64,000 bases of DNA from Alteriqipengyuania flavescens (GCF_030406725.1 NZ_CP129107.1:992001-1056000); one strand, 5' to 3'; counted from the stretch's first letter, positions 35,700-45,789 are shown. Numbers and translations: made by a program. The notes: a model not told the origin generated them from the sequence alone.

Positions 35700-36793
35700 C
35701 ACTGTGCCTCTTCGACCGTGTCCACGATATCTTTTGCGTCCTTATCGCCGACCAGCCCGGTTGCGCGCAGGAATTGCTTGCCCGCATCGTAGCTGGGGCC
35801 CAGCCACATGGGGATGCCCAGCGCCTCGATGCTCGCCTTGGCCGCCACTTCTTCCGGCGACAGCGGGTCGGCGGCGGCCTTGCGGATGAAGATTGCCGCG
35901 ATCCGGCCCCGCATTGCCTCGGCCACCTCGCCGAATGCGGTCACGTCGCCCTGGGTGTCGTCGCCAACCAGCGCGAACCGCATGTCGGGATAGAAACCGA
36001 CGATTTGCTTGATGGCATCGACCTTGTGGCCGCCGTGGCTGGAGGAGCCGAAGGTCTCGCGGTTGAGGCCCCAGTCGCGCAGCACCATCGGGCCCAGCGG
36101 CAGGCCCTTCGCCTTCTTGAACGCGACGAGATACGAAAACAGGTTCCACGGGCTGGAGCTGACGAAGAAGAACGGCCGCTGCGTCGCCGGGAGACTTTCG
36201 CCCAGATGGCTCGCTTCTTCCGGGTCGAACCGCGCCCCGCCCAGCGCGCCGTAGAACGTATCGGCGTGCGGCACGGCGATCCGCTCTTCGGGGTGCTGCG
36301 CAAGCAGGCGGCGCCAATTGCGCAGCAGCGCGCGCGGGCTGCCAGTAATACCGGTTTCGATGATCGTATCGTCGATATCGGAGATCACCCCGAGATGCGT
36401 CTCCGCTCCTGGCGCGAGGACATGGGCGGGCACGCATTGCGCGCCTTCGTCGTTTTCCCAATGGAGCTCGACCACTTCCCAGCGCGGGCGATCGGCCAGG
36501 GGCCATTCGCCCGGCAGGCCGATGTCGAACACGACATAGCCCTCTTTGTCGGTAACGGCGCGGTGGCTGACAACTTCCCCGTCCGGGGATTCGAGGTCCA
36601 TCCGGACGTCGAGACCTTTAACCTCGTGCGAAGCGTAATGCAACATGAGCGTGCGGATCGCCTGCCAGCGGCCGCCGGTGTTGTGCTCATTCCTGCGCGA
36701 ACGCAGCGCGCGGGCGCGCAGCATCAGGCGCGTTTCGCTGCGATAGCCGAAGAAGGGGTGGATCTGCGCGGGCGCGGTCGGGAAAATGGGCAT
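35699..36793 (-). CDS. App1-family phosphatidate phosphatase-like protein (DUF2183)
   Basis: 364 residues. The C-terminal catalytic half has the HAD-like DxDxT motif ISDIDDTIIETGITG (about 157-171), followed by FFFVSSSPWNLFSYLVAF and FALVGDDTQGDVTAFGEVAEAM. The N-terminal ~140 residues form a beta-rich region with IRTLMLHYASHEVKGLDVRMDLESPDG. Yeast App1 dephosphorylates phosphatidic acid; the bacterial homologues are little studied. It is coupled to the hydrolase gene downstream. Confidence 0.87.
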   Translation of the reverse strand: MPIFPTAPAQIHPFFGYRSETRLMLRARALRSRRNEHNTGGRWQAIRTLMLHYASHEVKGLDVRMDLESPDGEVVSHRAVTDKEGYVVFDIGLPGEWPLADRPRWEVVELHWENDEGAQCVPAHVLAPGAETHLGVISDIDDTIIETGITGSPRALLRNWRRLLAQHPEERIAVPHADTFYGALGGARFDPEEASHLGESLPATQRPFFFVSSSPWNLFSYLVAFKKAKGLPLGPMVLRDWGLNRETFGSSSHGGHKVDAIKQIVGFYPDMRFALVGDDTQGDVTAFGEVAEAMRGRIAAIFIRKAAADPLSPEEVAAKASIEALGIPMWLGPSYDAGKQFLRATGLVGDKDAKDIVDTVEEAQ

Positions 36794-36847
36794 CGGGGGC
36801 AGCCCTAGCGGGCCATGCCGCCGGAACCCACCCCCGATTTCACCCGG

Positions 36848-38866
36848 TCAGCGATCGAGCAGGCTGCGTGCCGCCTTCGTGACCAGCTTGGCGTCGTGCG
36901 GCACTTCGCCGATCACGGCGACCGTCCCGTCGCCCATCCGGCGGATGGCGACCAACGCGAATTCTTCGCCGTCGGACGGAATCTCGCTGAAATGCTGGAC
37001 CGGCAGGGCGCGCAACTGCTTCGCCAGCGCCTTGCTGATTTCGGTCTTGGGCGCGGCCGGCTTGCCGTCTTTCTCGCGCTTCCAGGCCCGTTCTTCCGCG
37101 ACCACGCCCTTGAGGCCGCCGTCGGCCCTGGCGAGGTACTCCGCCAGTTCACCGCGGCCGACGCCGACGCGCTCGGCGTGGGTCAGCACGGTGGCGTATT
37201 CGGTGATGCGCGTCTTGTCGTAATCGGCGCCGAAGACGAGCTTCACGACCGGAGTCATCGGCGCACGGTCCTGCATGGTGAGGCCGTAGTCCTCGACCAG
37301 TTCGGCGAAATCTTCGGGTGCCTGCCTGGCGGCAATCGCAAAGTCGTGCGCGCGGCCGACCGCTTCGTACAGCGCGGCACGCGAGCGATCCTCGCGGACG
37401 CTGGCTGCCTCGGCCTGTTCGCGGGCCACGGCGAGCCAGTCGCCCAGCTCCATGTCCTCGGGGCGCGGCGCTTCGATGACCGGGCCTTCGAAGACAGACC
37501 CAGACTCAGGCTCGGGCTCGGGCTCATTCTCAGACGCAGTGTCGGCTGCCGGCGCCGCTTCCTGCGTGGCAGCAGGTTCGAAGGACGCTTCGAGGTCTTC
37601 GAGGGCTGCGTCGTCGGCAAAATCCTCTTCCTCGGCATGGATGTCCTGCTCTTCGGCGGATCCGTCACCGGGTTCTTCGTCGTCCGTGCCGCCGCCAAGC
37701 AGCGCACCGAGCGAACCGAAGGCTGCGTCGTCCGCGCCCTCGTCTTCCAGCAGTTCCTCGTCGTCGTCCGACAGGCCGTAGGAGGCCAGGTTGAATTCGC
37801 CGTCCGAAATCGGTTCGTCGGCCAGCGCCGGGTCGGATTGGACCACGCCCAGTTCGGTCGCGGTCTTCTTGGTCCGCGGGGAGCCGAGGCCGGAAAGATG
37901 TTCGGTCAGCGAGGCGAAGGAACCCGTGTCGACCGGCTCCTCGGGCTCGCCGTATTCGTCGCTCGGCTCTTCGTCCTCGTCGTCATATTCCAGCACGAAG
38001 TCGCTGTCGGGCGCGTAATCGAGTTCGTCTTCGTCGCTCTCCGCGCCTTGATCCATGGCGTTGAAGTCGTCTTCGCCTGCATCGCCATAGGCAGGCAGCG
38101 GAAGGCCCATGTCATCGACCGTCTCCGTAGCGCCGGGAACCGCAACATCGCCCGCCGTCAGTTCGAGCGGTTCGGCGCTTGATTCGACGGGCGAGGCGGG
38201 GCCGTCGGCCCAGTCGGTCATTTCCGCGGCAAGGCCGGGCACCGGCTCGGCAGTCCCGGCAGTCTCGTCGAGCGCCTGGTCGATCTGCAGCAGCAGCTCG
38301 TCGGCCGTCTCCGGGTCGGCGAGCTCCTTCCAGTTGATGACGCCGTAGATAAAATCGATCGTGTCGTCGTCGCTGGAAAACGGCAGCAGGATCCCGCGAT
38401 AGAGGATCGTCTGGCTGCGCTGGTTGACGAATTCCGCCTCGAAACCGATCGGCGCCTGATTCGCCAGGATCTGCATGTAGTGGTCGGTGATCCGGCTCAG
38501 CAGCGACCGGGCCGGAATGTCGTCCAGCTTGGCCATGTTCGACGTATCGGCGTCGCATTCCTCGGCCAGCTTGGCGCCGAGATAGGAAATGCCGGGGTTC
38601 TCGATCCCGGTCGAGAAATCGAGCAGCACCGAATAGGGCCCGAAATCGGGCAGGGCGTCGGGATCGAGGTCCTCGATCGAGGGGAAGTTGCGATCTTCCA
38701 GCAGGCCGGCCCAATGATTGTAGGCGCGCACCTGCATGCGGCGCTCGTCCGCGCCGATCGCTGCGGGCGGATCCTCGCGCCCGGTCTCGTCCTCGTGGAT
38801 ATCGGGCTCCACGCCGCCATCCAGCGGATCGGCGTCGTTCCCAAAATTGCCTCTAAGCGTATCCAT
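36848..38866 (-). CDS. Large acidic protein with N-terminal PAS-like domain
   Basis: 672 residues. The first ~190 (after an acidic leader) contain MQVRAYNHWAGLLEDRNFPSIEDLDPDALPDFGPYSVLLDFSTG and RSQTILYRGILLPFSSDDDTIDFIYGVINWK, the pattern of PAS_5-type domains of alphaproteobacteria. A very acidic, low-complexity middle follows (about 200-430, rich in Glu and Asp). The C-terminal ~230 residues are ordered, with LGDWLAVAREQAEAASVREDRSRAALYEAVGRAHDFAIAAR and the final basic RRMGDGTVAVIGEVPHDAKLVTKAARSLLDR. No enzyme motif is seen. It could be a scaffold or sensor; function unknown. Confidence 0.78.
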   Translation of the reverse strand: MDTLRGNFGNDADPLDGGVEPDIHEDETGREDPPAAIGADERRMQVRAYNHWAGLLEDRNFPSIEDLDPDALPDFGPYSVLLDFSTGIENPGISYLGAKLAEECDADTSNMAKLDDIPARSLLSRITDHYMQILANQAPIGFEAEFVNQRSQTILYRGILLPFSSDDDTIDFIYGVINWKELADPETADELLLQIDQALDETAGTAEPVPGLAAEMTDWADGPASPVESSAEPLELTAGDVAVPGATETVDDMGLPLPAYGDAGEDDFNAMDQGAESDEDELDYAPDSDFVLEYDDEDEEPSDEYGEPEEPVDTGSFASLTEHLSGLGSPRTKKTATELGVVQSDPALADEPISDGEFNLASYGLSDDDEELLEDEGADDAAFGSLGALLGGGTDDEEPGDGSAEEQDIHAEEEDFADDAALEDLEASFEPAATQEAAPAADTASENEPEPEPESGSVFEGPVIEAPRPEDMELGDWLAVAREQAEAASVREDRSRAALYEAVGRAHDFAIAARQAPEDFAELVEDYGLTMQDRAPMTPVVKLVFGADYDKTRITEYATVLTHAERVGVGRGELAEYLARADGGLKGVVAEERAWKREKDGKPAAPKTEISKALAKQLRALPVQHFSEIPSDGEEFALVAIRRMGDGTVAVIGEVPHDAKLVTKAARSLLDR

Positions 38867-38976
38867 GGCGTCGTGCCCCCAGTTCGGTCATTCGCTGAGG
38901 TTGTGCCGGACCATGGTAAACAAGCCGTTAAGTGCGAGCGGGTTTGTGTGCTCCCGCCGCCGGACCTTGGTGGGGC

Positions 38977-39429
38977 CTAGAGGATGTAGCGCATCTTGAT
39001 CGACTGGCTGACCGGCTCGTCGCCCACCGTGAAAGCGGCGTTACCGAAGCTGGGCGGGCCCATGCGAACCGGCGCATCGCGCGAAAAGCCGAAGCCTTCC
39101 TTCGGCATCATGCCCAGCACGCTGTCGGCCTTGTTGTTGTTGTTCTCGTCATGCAGCAGCGCGATCGCCCAGCGGCCGGGCGTGACGTTCCGGAACGTGA
39201 AGGTCACGCTCGCCTTGGCATCGACCACCAGGCGCTGGGTCTTGCCGCCCTGGCACTTGTGGAAGTTGCGCGACTGGTCGGTGATGCAGGCGCGCACCAC
39301 GCCCTTCGCATTGCGGATGTTGTTGACGGACACGGCGACGCTGGTCCCGTCTTCCGGTGCCGGTGCAGCGGCTCCCACCGCGGGTGCTGCGGCAAGGAAG
39401 GCGAGTGCGGCGAGGATGCGTGATGTCAT
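38977..39429 (-). CDS. DUF2141 secreted protein
   Basis: 150 residues with signal peptide (ILAALAFLAAAPAVGAAA) and the DUF2141 pattern: SVAVSVNNIRNAKGVVRACIT, TFTFRNVTPGRWAIALLHDENNNNKADSVLGMMPKEGFGFSRDAPVRMGPPSFGNAAFTV. The Asn-rich HDENNNNKAD loop is calcium-binding-like. The family is periplasmic with no known role. ATG 39429 overlaps the stop of the sterol-desaturase-family gene by 4 bp, so the two are coupled. Confidence 0.88.
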   Translation of the reverse strand: MTSRILAALAFLAAAPAVGAAAPAPEDGTSVAVSVNNIRNAKGVVRACITDQSRNFHKCQGGKTQRLVVDAKASVTFTFRNVTPGRWAIALLHDENNNNKADSVLGMMPKEGFGFSRDAPVRMGPPSFGNAAFTVGDEPVSQSIKMRYIL

Positions 39430-40169
39430 GGCGTCGTCGGTGTCCTGGCGAAGTCTGTGTCGAGGCCCCGGTCGGTTCCGCACAGGCGATCCCAGAAGCG
39501 GAAATAAAGGCCGTAATTGCAGCGGTAGAGCGTGTGGTGGCGGTTGTGATGGCTGGCGGTTATCAGCCAGCCCCCCAACCGCGAATGAACGAGCGCGCGC
39601 GGGAACATCTCCCAGCCCATGTGATTGCTGACGCCCATCACGGTCATGATCGCCAGCACGGTGCCCAGCATTGCGACATGGATCGGGATCAGGAAGACGA
39701 GCGCCGGTATGACCACGGCCCCGGTGATCGCCTCGACCGGATGGAAGCTCATTGCGGCCCATGCGGTCGGCGGGCGGCTGGCATGGTGCACGGCATGCGC
39801 GACAGGGAAGATGCGCTTGTGGTGCATCAGCCGGTGGGTCCAGTAGAACCACGTGTCATGGCAAACCAGATAGGCGAGCACGGACACCGGCATGTACCAC
39901 AAGGGATAGGCCGCCATATCGTCGTAGATCAGCGTCCAGCCGTGTTCCTGCCAACCCCATGCAACGATACCGGCCGGCACGGCAAAGATCAGCGCCGAGA
40001 TGAGAGACCAGCCGATTTCGCGCAGGATCTGCGAGCGGAGCGAGGCGTACAGGCCCGGGCGCACCCGGCTGGTGGCAAGCGCGAAGATCCCGCTCGTCGC
40101 GAAATAGCGCAGCGCGATGATCGCGCCCATCGCCGCGATCGTTATCGCCAGTGTCGTCCCCGTTCCCAT
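39426..40169 (-). CDS. Sterol desaturase / fatty acid hydroxylase superfamily membrane protein
   Basis: 247 residues. A polytopic membrane di-iron oxygenase is indicated by the histidine boxes HDTWFYWTHRLMHH (about 113-126), VHHASRPPTAW and SHHNRHH (about 212-218). Membrane segments flank them (VIPALVFLIPIHVAMLGTVLAIMTVMG). The superfamily hydroxylates or desaturates lipids, carotenoids or sterols; this branch is not specifically assigned. It is coupled to the DUF2141 gene. Confidence 0.85.
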   Translation of the reverse strand: MGTGTTLAITIAAMGAIIALRYFATSGIFALATSRVRPGLYASLRSQILREIGWSLISALIFAVPAGIVAWGWQEHGWTLIYDDMAAYPLWYMPVSVLAYLVCHDTWFYWTHRLMHHKRIFPVAHAVHHASRPPTAWAAMSFHPVEAITGAVVIPALVFLIPIHVAMLGTVLAIMTVMGVSNHMGWEMFPRALVHSRLGGWLITASHHNRHHTLYRCNYGLYFRFWDRLCGTDRGLDTDFARTPTTP

Positions 40170-40233
40170 GGCGGCGTTCTATAGCGCAGGGCAGGTTAAC
40201 GGGACAGTACCCTGTTGGCAGGCCTTTCGCCGG

Positions 40234-40743
40234 TCAGCCCGCTTCGTCCCACGGGCTGCAATAGGGATCGGCGGCCACGACCTGGCGGCGCAGCGACGTG
40301 CGGGCCAGCCGCTCGATCTCGACCTTGCGGCGGGCGGCGGCGAGCGGGCGCAGCGGCGCGGGGCGGAGGATTTCCGCGTCGTAACCGTCGGCCACGATGA
40401 CCCCGCAGCAATCCGGCTGGAACGCCTCGGTCTCCATGCAGCCGCGGTCCAGCGACGGGGCGAGGCCCCAGTAAAAGCGGTCGCAATGGTCGAGGTAATC
40501 GGGCCATTTCGCGTCGCCCATCAGGTCGCCGCGCGCCACCTTGATCTCCACGATGACCACGCGGCCCTTGGGATCGATGCCCATCAGGTCGGCCCGCCGC
40601 CCGTTGCGCAGCGGCATTTCGGGCAGCAGCCAGGTGTCGTTGCGCGCAAACAGCCGGGCGATCCCGCGTGCCACCGCACCGCTGTCGCAGCGGGTGGGAT
40701 CGAGATCGTCGGGCGAGGGGGTAGCGGCAAGCGTTTCGGTCAT
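40234..40743 (-). CDS. mmcB: MmcB-family DNA repair protein
   Basis: 169 residues. It has a PD-(D/E)xK-type core: LPEMPLRNGRRADLMGIDPKGRVVIVEIKVARGD (about 45-78), with the acidic ADL and VEIK residues, and DFMGDAKWPDYLDHCDRFYWGLAPSLD-like downstream text. MmcB of Caulobacter is a DNA-repair protein under LexA control. ATG 40743 is chosen because a perfect LexA-type box lies 13 bp upstream; the longer reading frame would run through that box. The protein probably handles DNA damage such as crosslinks. Confidence 0.88.
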   Translation of the reverse strand: MTETLAATPSPDDLDPTRCDSGAVARGIARLFARNDTWLLPEMPLRNGRRADLMGIDPKGRVVIVEIKVARGDLMGDAKWPDYLDHCDRFYWGLAPSLDRGCMETEAFQPDCCGVIVADGYDAEILRPAPLRPLAAARRKVEIERLARTSLRRQVVAADPYCSPWDEAG

Positions 40744-40755
40744 GCCGCCGTGTTG

Positions 40756-40770
40756 GAACGAAAAGGGAAC
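40756..40770 (-). promoter_or_regulatory. LexA (SOS) box upstream of mmcB
   Basis: The minus strand reads GTTC-CCTTTTC-GTTC, a perfect match to the alphaproteobacterial LexA operator GTTCN7GTTC. It lies 13-27 bp upstream of the mmcB start codon, where it would overlap the promoter or early leader. It supports SOS induction of mmcB, as reported for Caulobacter. Confidence 0.8.
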
Positions 40771-40774
40771 CTCG

Positions 40775-41152
40775 TCAAGCGCTCCGGCGCGGGCCGTTGC
40801 TGCCGGCCGGGACCATCGCCAGCAGCGCATCGCGCGAGGCGGCGAATTCGCTCCACAGCGCGCGGGCGGCCGGGCGCGCATCCGCCCCGCGGGCGAGCAC
40901 GGCGAGCAGGGCCGCCATGCCGGGTTCCATGACCGCGGCGATATCGGACAAGGCGCCTTCCATGGCTGCGCGGCGGCGCCCCTCGGCCTCTCTCATCGCC
41001 AGCGGGAAGGCCTTGGCAGCGGCATCGGGCCGCTCCTGCGCCACGCCGGCAAGATCGGCCAGCACCGCGCCGGCGTCGAGCAGCGCTCCCCAGCGCATCG
41101 CGTGGGAGCCCTGGCCCTGCTGGGCCCCTGCGGGAAAGGACATCGCGTTCAT
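40775..41152 (-). CDS. Hypothetical alanine-rich helical protein
   Basis: 125 residues from ATG 41152, rich in Ala and Met and predicted all-helical: SHAMRWGALLDAGAVLADLAGVAQERPDAAAKAFPLAMREAEGRRRAAMEGALSDIAAVMEPGMAALLAVLARG. No family, motif or signal peptide is recognised. The reading frame can be extended 27 residues upstream without sign of conservation. It is upstream of mmcB, but the LexA box separates them. Moderately likely to be a true gene given the tightly packed region. Confidence 0.6.
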   Translation of the reverse strand: MNAMSFPAGAQQGQGSHAMRWGALLDAGAVLADLAGVAQERPDAAAKAFPLAMREAEGRRRAAMEGALSDIAAVMEPGMAALLAVLARGADARPAARALWSEFAASRDALLAMVPAGSNGPRRSA

Positions 41153-41219
41153 GATGCCCCCATAACGCGCGACCGATTGCCAAAGCGTTGACGCCGGGGG
41201 CAGGCCGGTGGAAACGCGC

Positions 41220-41248
41220 TTGGCGAGGGGCAAACCCGCTGCTAGAGC
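41220..41248 (+). promoter_or_regulatory. Candidate promoter of the tRNA-Arg gene
   Basis: TTGGCG (41220-41225), a 17-bp spacer and TAGAGC (41243-41248), ending 22 bp before the mature tRNA 5' end. Spacing is ideal, the -10 match is only partial, so this is a suggestion based on position. Confidence 0.3.
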
Positions 41249-41270
41249 GCCGCACCTACGCCATGGCGAA

Positions 41271-42958
<1,688 letters not shown>

Positions 42959-42960
42959 CG

Positions 42961-43131
42961 TCAGAATTCCTCGTCGAACAGAGCCGCCAATTCCGATCCT
43001 ATGAGATTATCGAGAAAGCGGACCTCGTTCTCTATTACCGGAATATGCGGCGGGAGCCAACGAACGACTACGCTCGGGGACGTATCCGGCCTCGGCGTGT
43101 AAGTTTCGTTTTTCTCTGGTCGTGCCGCCAT
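42961..43131 (-). CDS. Small protein coupled to the serine integrase (56 aa)
   Basis: A short frame from ATG 43131 to TGA 42961. It encodes MAARPEKNETYTPRPDTSPS, then VVVRWLPPHIPVIENEVRFL and DNLIGSELAALFDEEF. The stop is only 2 bp before the integrase ATG, the usual sign of translational coupling. The sequence has a protein-like alternation of hydrophobic and charged residues and ends in an acidic tail. No family is recognised. It could be a small recombination directionality or accessory factor, but that is only a guess from position. Confidence 0.55.
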   Translation of the reverse strand: MAARPEKNETYTPRPDTSPSVVVRWLPPHIPVIENEVRFLDNLIGSELAALFDEEF

Positions 43132-43544
43132 ACACCCGAGTTAGGATGGCGACGAAAGACGAAGTGCATTCTACCCCCAAATGGCCACACGAAAGCCGCC
43201 GCCTTCGATTGGGATGGGCCCAACCAGTATCCTGTGCGCAGGAAGAATATGAGAATACCCATCACCTTACTTCTGCGGTGGCTTCTCAGCATCCTGACAC
43301 TGGTCTATCATTCAGGTTCTGAAAGGTGGCAGAAGCTGGGCCGGCTGCGGACTAGCAGCATTCCGTTCGAAAAGGGCAAAATCTGCCCTTCAGTGCGTGG
43401 CACAACCACTCAGCCGTGAAATGTCTGTCCATCGCGTCCGCAGTCAAATAGAGCACCTTTATGTCGACATCGAGCGACCGATGATCGCGGGGTTTTGCAT
43501 GTCAACCGGCTTGCTTCTCTTTCCCATGCCGGCGGGCTCGCAAC
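43132..43544. other. 413-bp intergenic region
   Basis: No convincing gene on either strand. It separates the end of the Ubl operon (stop at 43545) from the integrase pair and must contain the integrase promoter. Reading frames here are short and without family features. Confidence 0.6.
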
Positions 43545-44066
43545 CTAGACTGAGCGGGTAAACACCCATCGATCGTCCGCCTTCCACGACTTGGCGTCTC
43601 CGCGACGAACCAGTCGATTAGCCGCGCGGTTCACGTCCCAGATCAGTTCGTCGATGGCGTCTGCGATCTGAACCGCATCTCGGGGCTTCTCGACATCCAT
43701 GGCATCGAAGACAAACTGCTCGATTGCCGCATCGTAGTCGGGTTCGAGATTATTTCGTTCAAAGCGACCGCACCACAGAATATGGCCACGCCAAACGATG
43801 AAGTGGCTCCCGCAGCCGCCCTCCCGCCACACCGAAGGATAAAGGGTCAGCCCGCCGCGCATGTCGAAGCGCCATGCTTTCCCCACGCGCCCGTCCAGGT
43901 TCACGACAAGCGTCTCGCCGCAACCGTCGGGACAGGCCATCACGATCGCCCGCGGCCTTCCCCGGAGGATTAGCGATGCGTCACCCGGCTGGCCAAGGTT
44001 CGCCTCAGCCTGATCCCGGTATTCGGCGTCGCCGACCAAGCGCACCTTGCGCGTCGGCGGGCTCAT
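43545..44066 (-). CDS. DUF6527 family protein of a ubiquitin-like conjugation operon
   Basis: 173 residues. A central Cys/His cluster is visible: CPDGCGETLVVNLDG (Cys45, Cys49), WRFDMRGGLTLYPSVWREGGCGSHFIVWRGHILWCG (Cys85, His88, Cys99). This fits the DUF6527 pattern GCGE...LTL.PSVWR..GC.SHF....I.WC and suggests a bound metal. The C-terminal half is helical with a winged-helix-like end (ADAIDELIWDVNRAANRLVRRGD..SWKADDRWVF). I recall DUF6527 being linked to bacterial ubiquitin-like (Bub-type) operons, but biochemical details should be checked. It overlaps the JAMM-E1 gene by 4 bp and is the last gene of the operon. Confidence 0.8.
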   Translation of the reverse strand: MSPPTRKVRLVGDAEYRDQAEANLGQPGDASLILRGRPRAIVMACPDGCGETLVVNLDGRVGKAWRFDMRGGLTLYPSVWREGGCGSHFIVWRGHILWCGRFERNNLEPDYDAAIEQFVFDAMDVEKPRDAVQIADAIDELIWDVNRAANRLVRRGDAKSWKADDRWVFTRSV

Positions 44067-45409
44067 CGTCCGTCTCCCTCGCTCGCACCCGGTCGGACCG
44101 GCAGGCTCCAGGCCGCACCCTTCGCCAAGGCGCCCGCGTGGGAGCACACGACGCAGCCCGGCTGCACCGCCACGGCCATCTCCCGGACTCTTCCGCGGAT
44201 GCCGTCGTAAGTCTGGTGTCGCGGCTTGACGGGCACCGGCGTCACAGCGCCGAGGACCATCGTCATTGCGAGCGAGCTCACCGTCGAGTTGATGGAGAGC
44301 ACGGCGGGCTGCGGCTCCCGCACGCCGTGGACATATGGATCGGCTGCGCGCTGCTCCGGCGTCTGCATCTCGCGACGGATCGCGTCGGCGTCGAGTGCGC
44401 CGCAGCAGGTCAGGCACGGGAGGCCGGGGGATAGCATCTGCACCCGTCCGGTGACGTGGCTCACCGCCCCGTTTGCGACCGTGATGCTGACGCCCATGTC
44501 GATCACGGGCACCAAGTGCTGGTAGGCGGCCTGGTTAACTACGGCGCGGCTGGCATGCGAGTCTGTGCACAGGAGGATGAATTCGAACGTCGCCAAAAGG
44601 GCAGCGACATGCTCGTCTACGATGTCCGCCTGCAACGGGATCACCTTGGCGGCCGAGTTGATGGCGCGGATCATGCGCTCGGCGACTTTCACCTTGGGCC
44701 GGCCCACGTCCGAGGGGATCGAGCCCACGAGGCGATTGAGGTTCGTCTCCTCAACGAGATCGGGATCGATGACGGTGATGCACGACGCGCCGAGGTGGGC
44801 GAGCTGCTGGCATACGAGCGATCCGGTGCCGCCGGCGCCTATCACCGCGAAGCGGAGTCGGCGGAGCAGGCGCTGCCCCGGTTCGCCGAAGGCGCGGACT
44901 TGGCGGTCGTCACGGCCGTGAGAGGCCCCGCCTGCGAGCGGCGAGTGGAGGACGAGCTTCTCGCCCACCTCCCACACCGGCACATCCTCGTCGCCGCCGA
45001 GGATGCGGGCGCGCGCGCCCTCCGAGCCGATCACCAGTGCGACGTGTGGCACCGGTGCGCCGCGCCTGTTGAGATAGGACGCGAGTTCGGCCTCACCGTC
45101 GTCGTCGGTTGCGGAGAAGTGCGGGTTGCCGCGGCTGCCGGGATGGGTGTGGATCGCCACGACCGCCATACCGGTGATCCGACTGCGATTGGCCACGTCG
45201 ATCAGGAAACCAGGCTGGAGGACAGCCGAGACGCAGTCGCGGCGTTCGTAGGCGTCGTCTGGCACGGGAGCGACGTCGGCGACGATCCAGGACCCGCTCA
45301 CCGGATCGTGGTGGGCGTAGCCGATGGCGCAGCTCTCGAAACCGTTGGCGTCGAGCAGGCGGGAGGCCAGCGCCGAATAGGCCAGCGCCGCGAAGCGCAG
45401 GCCGCTCAT
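44063..45409 (-). CDS. JAMM (JAB) protease - E1/ThiF fusion protein
   Basis: 448 residues. An N-terminal JAMM isopeptidase domain (about 5-155) carries HTHP (87-90), then Ser99 and Asp102 in the order expected for HxHPx7-8SxxD, and a likely upstream Glu25. An E1/ThiF adenylation domain (about 180-390) has GAGGTGSLVCQQLAHLG (191-207), DPDLVEETNLNRL and the ATP-contact region DVGRPKV. Two CxxC pairs (Cys332/335 and Cys419/422) fit the structural zinc, leaving Cys336 as a candidate catalytic cysteine. The protein would both activate a Ubl C-terminus and remove it from targets. 4-bp overlaps join it to the E2-like and DUF6527 genes. Confidence 0.92.
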   Translation of the reverse strand: MSGLRFAALAYSALASRLLDANGFESCAIGYAHHDPVSGSWIVADVAPVPDDAYERRDCVSAVLQPGFLIDVANRSRITGMAVVAIHTHPGSRGNPHFSATDDDGEAELASYLNRRGAPVPHVALVIGSEGARARILGGDEDVPVWEVGEKLVLHSPLAGGASHGRDDRQVRAFGEPGQRLLRRLRFAVIGAGGTGSLVCQQLAHLGASCITVIDPDLVEETNLNRLVGSIPSDVGRPKVKVAERMIRAINSAAKVIPLQADIVDEHVAALLATFEFILLCTDSHASRAVVNQAAYQHLVPVIDMGVSITVANGAVSHVTGRVQMLSPGLPCLTCCGALDADAIRREMQTPEQRAADPYVHGVREPQPAVLSINSTVSSLAMTMVLGAVTPVPVKPRHQTYDGIRGRVREMAVAVQPGCVVCSHAGALAKGAAWSLPVRPGASEGDGR

Positions 45410-45789
45410 CGAACCTGCCTCAACCGGTCGATCACCACGTTCATCCACGTCGACAAGGTGTCGCGGTTCGGGTTCCAGACGCTCGCGAGGTGCCACGAGA
45501 ACCACATGCCCTGCTGTTGGGTCTCGGGGATGACGTTCAGCGCCGCGTTCTGCGGCGCGGCCCCGTGGGCGAGGAGGAGGTCGGGATCCGCCCAGAAGCA
45601 GTCGAGCTGCGTGAAGGGGTAGCCGGGCGGGACGAGGAAACGGATGGTGGTCGAGGACCTCGACCACCCCTCCGGCAGGCGCACCCCCGGCACGGTGACG
45701 AGCGTGGTGCCGCTCGCCATCGCGTTGTCGTGCGCTTCGCCGAAGCGTTCCCGCAGCTGCTCGAGCTGGATGCTGAGGATGCTCGACAT
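45406..45789 (-). CDS. E2-like ubiquitin-conjugating fold protein (Prok-E2_E type)
   Basis: 127 residues. The order of features fits the prokaryotic E2 family E: FLVPPGYPFTQLDCFWADPDLLL (about 51-73), then GMWFSWHLASVWNPNRDTLSTWMNVVIDRLRQ (94-125), the Trp-rich region and final helix typical of the family. Cys64 lies where a catalytic cysteine could be, but other members often have a different residue there, so its role is uncertain. Start ATG overlaps the stop of the triple-Ubl gene by one base (TGATG). It should transfer the Ubl from the E1 to a target. Confidence 0.87.
   Translation of the reverse strand: MSSILSIQLEQLRERFGEAHDNAMASGTTLVTVPGVRLPEGWSRSSTTIRFLVPPGYPFTQLDCFWADPDLLLAHGAAPQNAALNVIPETQQQGMWFSWHLASVWNPNRDTLSTWMNVVIDRLRQVR

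Noticed and set aside
43132-43544. Short plus-strand frames as possible genes
   Set aside because: No start signals, no coupling and no protein-like composition.
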